From the NCBI GenBank assembly GCA_032358165.1, contig JAALGY010000019.1, positions 434,001-498,000 on the forward strand: a stretch of DNA of 64,000 nucleotides, given 5' to 3'. The translations under genes and the position numbers were made by a program. The DNA comes from Diplosphaera chodatii. Lineage: Eukaryota; Chlorophyta; Trebouxiophyceae; Prasiolales; Stichococcaceae. This document shows, one piece after another, positions 1 through 11,500 of the stretch. The number at the start of each line of letters is the position of its first letter. Positions within the stretch are counted from its first letter, which is position 1. The notes under the pieces were generated by a model. The model was given only the letters and a program-made list of their open reading frames with translations, was not told the DNA's origin and made no database searches.

Positions 1-2515
1 CCGCTGCGGGTGGCCAAACTACAGCCAGAGGACGAGCAAGAGTTTTTCAGCTCTGCAGCCGCGCTTGACCTTGGGAAGGAAACCATTGCCAACCCTGTAG
101 CATACCTCATGAAGCTGATCAGCACCATTGCCAGCGGGCAGCGGAGTAAACCCACTGTCACCAGGTGCACGGCTGCATTTGAGGTTGAATGCACACAATA
201 CGTTGTGTAGTCATTCGGTGCAAGCTGACACTTGCATAGCACTTGCATGCTTGCCCTGCTGCCTGCCCTCCTGGCGGTGCACCCCGCATCTTTGTAAGCC
301 CAGCAGATCGGTCCGTGCAGGCCAGTGCGTGTGCAGCCCGGGCCACGCCTCGCACAGGAGGACGCTGCTGTGCGCCTGCGGGACATGCTGCAGGAGCAGA
401 GCATCAAAGACGTGCGGCGCTATAAGCTGCCGCTGCTTGCGGAGCGCCTGACATCGATGCCAGCAGAGGCTGCAGAGCAGGTGGAGTCAATGTATGTCTA
501 TCGTCAAACGAACAGAAGCACTTGCAAGTGCAGGCTCAGGCCTCGAGCTGCAACGAAGTATACATTGTTGAATATGCAGTGTCAGCATCCGTCGTGTACC
601 TACCATGTTCTCCATGTCAACATGCATGTCGCCGTGCAGGTTATTCACCTGCTATCTCAGCGCAAGCTGTCAGAGCTGCAGCACCCGGCTTCTTGGATGC
701 TGGCTGTGGTCTCAAATGTGGAGCAGTCCTGGCAGTTCCAGGGCGCGACAGGCAGCAGTGACAGCGCCGAGCAGCGGCGATGGGAGGAGCATAAACGGTA
801 CATTGTGCACCCTCGACAGGATCCTCGACGCTGTGCTTGGTGGCACCAGCATGTACCATGTGTGCATGTGTTGAGGCACAGACAGTAGGTGCTGGAAACG
901 GAACGTCCATGCTTGCTCCGCCTGCTGCCGACTGCAGGCGCTTGAAGGATGTCTGCCGCAGCACCGGCATCACTGAGGAGGTTGCCGAAGCTGGCATTCT
1001 CGGACGCCTCATGAACCTGTCCCCGCAGCAGGCGCGACAGGCTTGACCCCAGCTCTCCCGAGCGATGTTATCTCACAGCTGCCCATGGTGTTGCTACAAC
1101 CAGACCACAGTGCATAGTCTGCAGCATACGCTGTGGTAACGGCTGTCATGCTAGTTTGCATTGGTCAGGTGGATGACGTCTTTCGTCTGGCTGCGCGGTA
1201 CCTTGGCGACTGCACTGAGCCTCGTGGGTGGCTCATGGCAAAGATCTCCGCCGCTGCCAGGGGTAGACTTTCTGAAGGCATCAGCTGCGGCAGGTAATCG
1301 CACAACATATACATGACATGACATCACATGACATGACATCATAAACATCAGCGACTTACAGCAGATGAAGCCATGTCAGGTTGCAAAGCCCACGACATTG
1401 ACCCCTGATGTGTTAGCACATACTGCTGTCTGACTGTCCAGGACCACCTCCACCCCACAGGTGTGGAGAAGTGGGGCACTGGGCCCGAAACTGCCCGACC
1501 ATTCGGTGCTACAAATGCGGCGAGACCGGCCATTCTGGCAGCGTGTGTCCTACCGCCATCCCTGCTGCAAGCAGTGGGTCGCCCGCCAACAGAGAGCGCA
1601 GCAGCACCCAGTGGCACTCAGGCGATGGCGTGCACAATAATACTCCCGGGTGAGAGCATGTCCTGCGTCCCTGCTGGGTGCAAGAAGCTGCGGCATCACC
1701 AGTGCAGCCCAGGACATCATTATCCATACACCGCTGCTGCTGAGCCAAACAGGGCAATGTGTGCCTGCGATCCAACAGCATCTGCCAGTTGCAGCTGGGA
1801 TGCACTCAAGACAGCAGCTCTGCAAGGTAGGATGTTTGTCAAGCTACACAGCCAGATGACTTTTATATGCAGGCGGGACAACAATGTGCAGCAGAGTGGC
1901 ACGCCAAGCAGCCAATCCTCTGCTCAGACCGCCTTCAAGCCGTCCCCTGGCACCCCTCAGTCCCAGGCACAACACACCTCATTCAACTGCAAGTACCAGC
2001 TCCGCTCATCATGTGCTGATTATGTCGACAGCCCAGTTTGCGTAAGCACTGCAGCCTGAGTCAGTCTTGGCGCCCAAATGCAGGGTCTCGCCAGTGAGGA
2101 CAGAGATACTGGGCGCACCAACTCATGGGCGGACCAGCTACCAGACGAGACCATCACTAAGGGGCCACCAGAGCTGCCTATCCAGAAGGGGCTCGACCAG
2201 GAGGTAACTATGCTCTCGACAACCTGAGCATACTTGAGAGCATACTGTGCACGGGTCGTGCCGTCGGTCTGACACAGCACCTATACTTACTTGAAGTGGA
2301 CATTGCGGCATGTGTGCCTGATGCAGGGAGGCAGCCACCCTGATGAAGCTGCAGCCGACAAGTTCATCGGCATACCCCGCTTCGACGTGCCAGAGGAATT
2401 GACGGCAGACGAAGCAGTTGCTGAGGTCGCTCCTGCCCCTGAACCACAGCAGGCGTCGGCAGCTGTGCACGTGCAGGCGGATACCCATGAGGTGGGTGTA
2501 CGATGCGAGGTCTGA
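1..2515 (+). CDS. Zinc-knuckle protein with degenerate ~38-40-residue repeats (5' end outside window)
   Basis: Family not recognised. Exons I can join with matching phase: 1-156, 358-480, 640-797, 937-1041, 1171-1296, 1461-1650, 1872-2041, 2084-2203 and about 2326-2489, then either a stop at 2515 or continuation. The first five exons hold three related units ending NPVAYLMKLIS, HPASWMLAVVS and EPRGWLMAKIS, each preceded by a Pro/Ala/Gln helix-like stretch. They are followed by two CX2CX4HX4C knuckles (CGRCGEVGHWARNC and CYKCGETGHSGSVC) and then an acidic, Ser/Pro/Gln-rich tail. Knuckles of this kind usually bind single-stranded nucleic acid, so an RNA-binding role is inferred. The first knuckle is split by an intron. 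The exon ending near 1041 is followed by GC rather than GT. The 3' end is uncertain: the last exon is phase 0 and could splice to the ATG-led exon at 2662. Confidence 0.6.
1312..1341. repeat. Short ACATG-type tandem repeat in an intron
   Basis: Imperfect tandem copies of a five-base unit (acatg/acatc) lie in the intron between the third repeat exon and the first zinc-knuckle exon of the left-edge gene. It looks like an ordinary microsatellite. Confidence 0.6.
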
Positions 2516-2661
2516 CACATCATGCACGTATGCAACAATGGCTTGTTTGCACTGTCTTCCTAGTTGCACCCCGCATTCACCTATGCTCTCGTCTTGTAGT
2601 CAACCATTGTTGAACTGCGCTTGTCACACACATTTGGAGGTCCGGCTGCTGTGGCATGCAG

Positions 2662-4648
2662 ATGCGGCAGCACTGTGATGATATTGCCTCGGCAGTCGCG
2701 GCAGTCGTGCGCTGTCTGGCGCGTTACACTGGCATGCCGCAAGCTCTGCGGGGCTGGCAGCTGATCGAAGGTTGTCATGCCAAGCATGTAGTCAGATTCT
2801 GGCTATGACTTCGAGGCAGTGCATGTCTCTGTAATTTGTCTGGGCGACACATTCTGCTTCTGACGCTGGGTGTTCAGCAGTGTGCGGGCATGCAAACGTT
2901 CTTGAATGAAAGCTGGCTGACATCGCCATTGATTGTCCTGCTTTCGCAGATGATGCGCCCATTGTACAGGCGCTTGTGCGTCTGGCAATGGCCACTGCGG
3001 ATGGATCGGCAGCCGACGATTGTGCTGAGTGGCAGGCGTTGCTGCAGTTGCAGGCTGCGGTGGCAGAAGCATTGCCTCCAAGTGATCGTGGTAAGCAGCA
3101 CCCAAGCCCTGCATACAATGCAAGTTAAACATGCGCAGCACTTATTAGAGTGATCGGAACTTGCATGTGTTGCTCGTGATGAACATATTCGGACAACAGA
3201 CCAGTTGCATTTGCAGGTGTGGGCTCTGCTGAGGTGCTGCTGCTGCTGTATGAGGAGCTGGCAATGGCTGCGGGGGGCCCTGGGGCAGGCCAGACGCCAC
3301 GCGGGCAGCCAGGCCTCGATGCTATTGGATGGCAGGTGGACTGGCTGCTGTCCCTAGGATCAGGCCTCTGTCAGCCCTGACTTAGCTGGTGCAGCTGGCA
3401 TGTGAGGGTTCGGATCGCAGTGCAGGGTTCGTTCATGCACAGCTGAGCCTGCTGTCGAGTACAGCAGCAAGCATGCTTGCCAGGTGGCCCATGACGTTAG
3501 AGCCTCATGGCCACAGGTGCTGCAGCTGCTGTGCTGCGGATCCTGCATTGATGCCGGCGTCGGGCGGCCGGTGGCGTTCGAGCAGCTCTTCTTCAATGTG
3601 GGCGCACTGCAGCTGCTGCACGCCACCGCCAGCCAGGCAGGCCGCTTGCTGCACTGCAGAGGGAGGTCTGCACAGGCTTGCCCCTGACTGCCGGGCCAGC
3701 GCACTGATCAACTGAGAGAAGTCTGCCTAGTGCTGATGGCAGGAGTCTGACGCCACGTTTGGCGGCGTGCTGCATGCGGCGGAAGCAGACGCACCCTGGC
3801 TCTGCACAGGTGTGCATACGCCAGGCGGCCTGTCACGCCTCTGCCAGGCTGCAGCATTCTCAGGCAGGCTCATGTTTCTGTGGCGACACACTGCCGGTGC
3901 AGCATTACGACACAACCATGCATAGCTTCTGCGCTCACCTTGTGCAGCCTGCGGTAGCGGCGGCGCACGCCCCATCCGCTCGGCCGAGATGCTGCACAGC
4001 CATGTCCCACGGTCGCTCATCGTCCAGGTAATCATGACGTGGCTGATTTCTATACATATGTCAAGCCCTGAGCGCGGCATGTACGTTGGTTTCCGTCTGC
4101 AGGCACGGTGATCAGACTCATATCCTGGCGATGCAGGTGACGCATGCGGATCTCTGTGGGCAGCAGGCTCTGCCAGAGCTGTGGGCTGCAGTGCACACCC
4201 ACCTCGAAGCCGGTGGGTTGGCAGGGCTTCCATCCGCAGCGAGGGCGTTGCAAGCTGTGCCACAAGCTCAAACCATCTCGCCATGACTCGAGGGTATGAG
4301 CCTGCTCAGCGTCCGAGCCTGCTGGCTGCTGCAGGCACCACATTCCTGGGTGAGCAGCAGGCGAGCCTGCAGCGGTATGCCCTGGTGGCTGCCATCTGCC
4401 AGGCGCTGCCCACCCCCCATGGCGCAGAGAGTGCCACCGCTGTTACAAACGCCGTCAGCGGTGCGGCAGCTGTGCTCATGCTCGGAGCCGATGGCAGCTG
4501 GGGCCTCAGCCCCTGCAGTGGCGCCACCGATGGCAGCCAGGCGTTCAGTGGCAAAGAGCAGCATCTCAGCACCACCTGGCGGGATGCTGCAGCCCGCGCT
4601 TCAAGCATGGGCCTGCTGCCGCACTTGCTGTGGTACGGCCGGGCGTGA
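2662..4648 (+). CDS. Unrecognised multi-exon protein (possibly 3' part of the preceding gene)
   Basis: I do not recognise this protein. A chain of exons agrees in phase: it begins MRQHCDDIASAVAAVV (2662), then DAPIVQALVRLAMATADG (2951), GVGSAEVLLLLYEELAMAAG (3217), VLQLLCCGSCIDAGVG (3517), ESDATFGGVLHAAEADAPWL (3741), CGSGGARPIRSAEMLHSHV (about 3950-4028), VTHADLCGQQALPELWAAVH (4137) and a last exon from about 4340 to the stop at 4648. The product is helix-rich, Ala/Leu-rich and has no clear signal or membrane segment. A CTACG motif lies before the RPIRSAEML stretch. The ATG at 2662 directly follows a good acceptor (gcatgcag) and the previous gene's last exon is also phase 0, so the two may be one gene. 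Exon limits are approximate. Confidence 0.45.
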
Positions 4649-5508
4649 TGTGGGCCAAAGAAGCATGTGAAGGTGACGGTCGTTGCAAGTAGAGGACTCT
4701 GATCTAGTGCTCAGCGGCTGCATCCTTTCAGCGTTGTGAACACGGCAAGTGTGGTGCTGCCATGCACTCAGCTGGCATGCGTCGCCTGCATCCGCCGCAT
4801 GTGAGTTCAGATGTAAGCAGCATAAGGATAATATGGTGTGTATGCATGCTTCAGCACGGATGAGGTCAGAAACCTGTGTGACTGCGTGATATAGTGCTAG
4901 ATGCAGGCTTGCAGGTATATACAACAGCATGCGAATGTAGGTAGAGATGTTTGCATGACCATGCGTGGGTATGTGCACACCAGGGTGATCAGGAGTGTAG
5001 AAGTATCTTGGTCTGGTGCGACTGTACATCTGTTCCGTCTATTGACGAGTCCATCCAAATGTGTCTGATATGAGATGTGCACCTCCTTCCAAATTCATCC
5101 TCACCGACTCATTCACATTTCACATGGGGCAGGCTGCTATGCACACTCTAGCTGAATGCTGCTCAGAAGACGGCTCATATGCATCACATCATCGCTGCGC
5201 ATGGCCCGTGTCAGCTGATTACGTACTTTCCCACTACACGGCGGCTGCACGGACATCTAGCTAGGCAGGCTGAACAGATCAGCTGGGTTTGTGTTACAAG
5301 CAGCACTGCATCCGCCGGTGCCCTCCCTTGCTTCTGTCAGCAGCATCTACAAATCCGCCAAGGCAATATCGCCATGAAGCACTCCATGGCATGCCCGCCG
5401 CCGTACACACTGCCCATAGGTTGGGACGTGCTCATGCGAGCACTCACCAGACAGTGCCAAAAATTGGCACCCATACCCTACAGTTGTCGCTACCCAGCCA
5501 CTGTATAT
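4649..5508. other. Gene-free stretch between converging genes
   Basis: About 860 bases between the stop of the plus-strand gene and the stop of the large minus-strand gene. I find no coding exon with splice support, no RNA gene and no repeat. It should hold the two 3' untranslated regions. Confidence 0.5.
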
Positions 5509-8500
5509 CTATACGCGGGTGTAGAACGCCAGCAGCGGCGCCACGCCACCCTCCATGGAGATCGCAGAGTTGAGGTATGCAGCGTCAAACTTCTGCGGCT
5601 CTGTGAAGCCACAATGCAGCCGCCACCCCGCTTCCCCATCCACGGTGACGACGCCTGCCTGCACCACCAGGACGATCGACCTTCTGTGAGGCTGGGTCAC
5701 ATGCTTTAAAAGCTGATCCTGCACGTAAGATCACATGGTAAAGTTGCTCCATTTTGATGTTCTTCTGCTGGCACGCCTACAGATGGCGGCAAAAAACCCT
5801 TTGCACTCACCAGGTTACCGAAGGTGCCCAGCATCTGACAGAGCACTGCCTGCAGCCTGTACGTGCTGTGACCACGCTGGAAGCCCTTGAACAATGAGCC
5901 TGCAGATTGCACACGCACGTAGAGCCCAGCGCGTCTGACTACCATGCTGTCGTCCAAGCACGCTGAGCACTATGCACCAGCATTCCTGCATGCACAGGAA
6001 CCCAGCTCCGGTACGACCTGCCATGCGGATAAACAAACACATTTGCAGGTCGCACCTGCATTGACATCGGCCTGAATAGAGTTCCACACATCCCGCATGT
6101 CTTCCATCGCCATCGTCTTGCAGTCACTCACCTGGTAGTGCAGCAGAGTCTCAACCCTTGTGGATGTATGAGGCAGAGGTTGGGAGATTAGCAGTTCATG
6201 GAATGGCGACCTCGGCGTATATATGCAGCAAGATGATGCCGAGCTTGGCTGACAGTGCAGCCAGCCGAGCAAGCCAGCTGCAGGATTCGCACCTGCAGCA
6301 TGAACGTCTCGGGCGGTGCAGCGCAAAGCTTGCGCAGCGGTCGCACCCCGTCGACTGTTCCGCAGCCTGCACCATTGAGCGTCATGTATGAAGACACGAG
6401 CCACGCACTCTACCATGCATGTCTCGAAGGATGCAAGCCTAAGCACTGTATGTGCTCATTGCTTCCATACGCCTGACACATTACGCCAGACATATTGACA
6501 ATGCAGGTCAGTTGCTCCCATGCACATGCACTGCCCGGGGCAATGGCGGACCTGTGCAGGCCCACGGCATTGCAGCCTCCGCACCACGCAGCACCTTGCA
6601 CAGCGACGGTTGATGTCACTTTTGAAGAACGTCATCACCTAAACCTCATTGTAAAACGACTCTGCGCTTCATGAGCATGCTGGACGTGGCAGCAGCTCTT
6701 CAACTGATGAACATGGTAGAAGGCTGCGTTGTGCGAAAGGAAGCAGGTCGGACTCGAGCAGACCTGAGCAAAGCTGGCCTTGGGTTGGCGGTGCAGCGAT
6801 GCAGCCACCTGCAGGACATGCATGTCCTCGATGAGGATGGCTTGCAGCTCTGGCACTGCTTATGCATTAAGCCATGCCATTTTTTTATTTTTATTTTTAT
6901 TTTTTTCTTCCCCACGCACCAGCTTTGCGGCAGGCACGGTGAAGAACAGGCGTTCAGATGATAAGGCAGGCTGCGCTTGGTTCTTGTCCCAGCACTCTCT
7001 GCACGACAGCAGCTGCTGCACCTGCATCCAGATGCACACTAGGGTTTACATGCATTTCGTGTTCTACAGGTTCAGCATCTGATGTCAGCCACATAACACG
7101 ACGCTCTACCTGTCGCCTTTACCACATGGACTGGTGAAAGCAACAGTTGTTCGCTTCTTCAGTCACGTGCAGTTTGCATATGAACCATATGGGGAGATGA
7201 CGGTGTGGCAAGCAGCACCTGCCATGTCAGCATTGACTGCAGCGAATGCTGCCCACCGGCAGTGCCTGTCTGCTGGCCGCCCACCAGGGCCTCATCCAAG
7301 TGATGCACCAGCAGGTACATCAGCTCGTCAGCTGCTGCACCTGTACACGGGCAGAACGAAGCAGGAGGTGGCGGATAGAGTATTCCAGTGCAACCATCTG
7401 ATCTGACTGTGCTGCTGCCACACACCAAGGCACATTGTTTAGTTCACTGCCAGGTGCTTACTGGCGATGTGATGCTCTGGGCCCAGGGCATCAGCGACTG
7501 CGCCCTGCAGTTGCGTGAGGCTCCACTGGAGCGGGTCCCTGCGAATGGGAGCACTGTCATCACTCATGCAAGCTGCTGTGCAGCCTTTCACACTTCAGCC
7601 TTCACACTTGTCCACATACACCCAATGCTCCGCAGCATCTGTGCAGTCCACAAATCAATATGTGTTGATCAGGCGTTGACCTGCTGTAGGGGTCGTCGAA
7701 CTTGAAGTCGGAGGCGGTGTCGAAGCCAGGGACCTTTATCAGCTGGAGGACCGCAGCGACCACACCGTCCAGCTCCTGGCCTGCCGATGGAAGCGGAAAC
7801 AGCTGGCACGGGTTATGACAAACAATGTAATTGATTGTGGCACCTGGGGCTGTTCAGCCCACGAACAAGCACGGCCATCGTGTGTGTAGAGGCAGGGGCC
7901 AGACCTGTTGTGTTTGCCCGGGTGTGTAGGCTGGAGCGGAGGCCCGGGCTGCAGCACAGGCAGCGCAGGAGGGACCACAGCATGGAGGCGGGCTGCTCGA
8001 GGCTTGCTGCCACTGCTTCTGCCGGGGAGTTGGGTGCCGGCTGCAGTGGCTGCAGCTGGGGGCTACTCTGCGGCGACTGTGGGTATTGTGCCTGCTGGGC
8101 CAGCTGCTGTTCATCAGTTGGCTGCGGCCGCGTCGAGAACAGCTGCTGTGGCGGCAGCAGCTGCTGGTCGGCAGCAGAAGGCTGCATGCTGTCCACCTCC
8201 TGGCGGCAAACCAGGGATGCAGCCTGGGCATCTTGTGCCGGTTGCAGCTGCTGCGCATGCTTGCACTCCCCTGCTCCTGCCTGCAGCTCCTCAGCTGCCT
8301 GTGGGTCCAGTTGCGGTGCGTACAGCTGGTTGTGCGACGGATGCTGCGTGTCCCGGTGCTCGAAGTGCGGCGAAGTGGGGGCTTGGTCCTGCTGTGCTGT
8401 GTGATGGTTCTGCAGATGATGCTGCTGCGGTGGCACAGGCTGGTATCCCGGCAGCAGTGGCTGCAGAGGGGCCTGCAGCGGCGGAGGACGCTGGATGCGC

Positions 8501-11500
8501 GCATGCGAGCGCTGCGGCTGCGAGGCAGAGTGCTGCTGGGGCAGTCCGTTGTGCCGCATCGGCTGCTGCAGCAGCTGCAGCAGGTCCACAGGGGCCGCTG
8601 GCGCCTGCTGCTGCGCATACGCTCCGACCCCACTCCCTGCAGGTAGGGTGTTTGGGTGGCCGGCATGCATAGCGCACACACGATGCGATGCTACCAATGA
8701 CATGCAGCCTCAACCCCTCCAGCAACACCTGTTCACCCGGCATGTAGCGCATGCTCTCGGCTGACAGGAATCTGTCCTCCTGGGGTGTCAGCGCGTCAGG
8801 GGCCGGCGGCAGCGTGGGCGACGCAATAGTCGGGGTGCCGAATGCTGGGCCTGGCAGTGGGCGGTGGAAGTGCACGCCTGCATGGAAGCACTGTGCGCCT
8901 GCTGGTGCCGCTGTGAGTACAAGCTGTTATCTTGGCGGGTCACTGGCAGGCGGACAGCTGAGCCTTGCCGGTGCACCTGCAAAGGTTGGGTGCACTCATC
9001 TGATATAAACTTGTGGTTGCACACACACACACAATTTCGCAGCTACTGGTCACCTGCAAAGTGGAACGGCTCCAGAGGCAGCTGCGCCACTCCTCCGTAG
9101 TCGTGCGGAGGGTGGCTCATCTGGTCGGGGGCAACCATTGGCGTCCAGGCGTCAAACCCTGAGGCGCCGCCGCCTTGGCAGTGCATGTCTTGGTGGATGC
9201 CGAACTCGTGCTGTGAGTCCTGCCACTGCATGGTGCTATGGCTGCAGTCCTGCTGGTGCAGTGCGGGCGGCCGCAGCATTGCACGCTGGCGCATTTGCAT
9301 GGGGGTCTGCATCTGATTGGCCAGGTGCAGAGACTGCGGCGGGCATGGCGGCATGTACGGCTGCTGCTCGTTCAGCAGCAGCACGCACGGCAGTGTCCGC
9401 GGCGGCAAGGGCTCCAGCGGCGCCGGGTGGTGGCCCTCTGGTGGCGAGGGATCCCATTCACGCGTGTTCAGCTGACCGCTGATGATGCCTGCGCACAAGC
9501 AGCACATGGTGAGATGATGGCTCCCACACCATCATACGCATGTTGCACTGTACTTTTGATGGCCGCTGCACAATGGCCAGTGAGCACGACTGGTATTGTG
9601 TATGCTGCACAGGTTGAACTAGTGTACGTTGGTCCGTGTGCATCGCCTGTGGATGCATGCGGCCGGGTGGATAGACGTCATGTGCCGCTGCATGTCCAAG
9701 CAGAAGCAGCTGCCTTGGGCTTCAGAAACACATTACCGTGACACTTTGATGCAACCATGCATCGGCAGAGTGCGACAGCAACTGCAGTGAGCATCCACCC
9801 CTGCTCACCATCAATGAGGAAGGCAGGTCTGTGATCCTCCCAGCTTGGGGCATCATGCCGTAGTGTTGTTTGCTGTGGCTGCGGGTGCTGGCTGCCCTGC
9901 AGCTGTTGCTGCTGTTGCACCTGATCATCCTTGACGTCCGGCAGGCGCTGCTGCTGCTGCACCACTGGCGGCGGAGTCGATGGCTCAACCTGCTGCCCGT
10001 GCGACTGCCTGTCACTGGTGGGCGCCAGCAGCAATGGTTCTTGCTGCGGCATGGGCTCCTGCTCCTCTGGTCGATGAGTTGAGGGTTCCTGGTCGAAAGA
10101 GGAGGTACTCTGCTTGGGTGCAGTCGCTGCCTGCTGTTGCTGTGGTGACTCAGAGTCCAAATTAACATGGGCTGTGGCGCCTTCTGAGGTCCCCGGCTCC
10201 TCGTCGTTTGCCCAGCTCCAGTCACCCTGCAGAGAGTTGAAGGCAAGTTCAGGTTTGTGTTTGCCTGCCCGCTGCAGGCAAGGTTGAGCCCACATGTTGT
10301 GCTGGCAGGTGTAGGCCAGTCATACAGAGCGACTGCTTCTCATGCACAATGACAGCAACCTCCTCGGGTTGTGATGTTGCTGACTGGTCAGGCGTAGCAG
10401 CTGCGCTTTTGGCAGCAGCCTCCGGCTGGCTTGCATGGGCTTTGACCTGGAAAGCCATGCTGAGAATGCTGCAACAGGCTTGCTTCATACTTGCACACAT
10501 TGCAACTATATGCATATGAGGTGCAGAACTTGTGTCAGACACAAGATGCAAGTTCGGAGTCCTTCAAGTGACAGGTCTGTGTGCCAGAAGTTGGGCACAT
10601 GCAGGATGAGAACCTTTGATGCAGGCGCTGGGCGGGGACCTCGACCCCAGGCACTCAGTTGGCCCGGCAGGATGGGGCCAGCAGTCCGATCAGGGCAGCT
10701 TCGTGCAATGTGGTCCTGCACATTGGCACGCAAGGTGATGCAGGCAGCGGTGTGTAGCTGGGCGCACGAACTGATGCGCGTGTGATCAAGCAATCATTGC
10801 TGTGCTCATGGCATCCCCTGCAACGCTGGTATATATGTATACAGCGCAAGGTTTCTGCACTTCAGCACGAACAGGAGCGGAAGCTGGGATCACATGCTTG
10901 CCGCAGATGTGGCAGCGGTCCCCCTCCAGCAGCGCCTCCTCAGCACCACAGCGCTTGAATAGACTGTTGAAGTATCTGCGGACCAGCATAACATACATGT
11001 ACATATTGCCACTGTGACCTTGCTTCCAGTGCAGCAAGGTTCATGATGCATGTCGTTTAAGCCACATCCTTCAGGGCAAGGTTGCTATGCATAGACCGCT
11101 GACATTCCTCCAGCATCCCCATCCAAGCGCCCTCAGACACAAGGAGTTGCATCATGCTATCGAGGTGCTTACCCAAGGGGCGACTCTCTCTGGCCACGCC
11201 TCAGATTCGTGTCGTTTTCAGCTGCATACAGCACCTGCGCAACACAAGACAGCTACACTCCGCTTGACGAACCTCAATAGCATAGGTGCGTGTAGGCCAC
11301 TTATATGTTGGTCATGGCCTCCATTTCGCTGACATTCAAAGTATGCACCTTCTGCTCGAGCTCGGGCGGCAGGCGGGACAGGTACTCGGGGATGAAGCTG
11401 TCTGCAAATATCTTGGGTGGCAGCGAGCCACGGCGTGCAATTGCCTGCAGTCGCTCCATCCTGTTGGCACAGCAGCACACGACAGCATCAGGGGGGCGCA

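Noticed and set aside
1461..1650. CCHC knuckles as remains of a retroelement Gag
   Set aside because: The exons are spliced and joined in phase to cellular-looking exons, and no protease, reverse transcriptase, integrase or LTR is visible nearby.
7835..8703. Long open frames on the plus strand opposite the Gln-rich exon
   Set aside because: CAG-rich coding sequence leaves every frame open. The plus-strand products are Cys/Ser/Leu low-complexity with no splice logic, while the minus frame joins neighbouring exons in phase.
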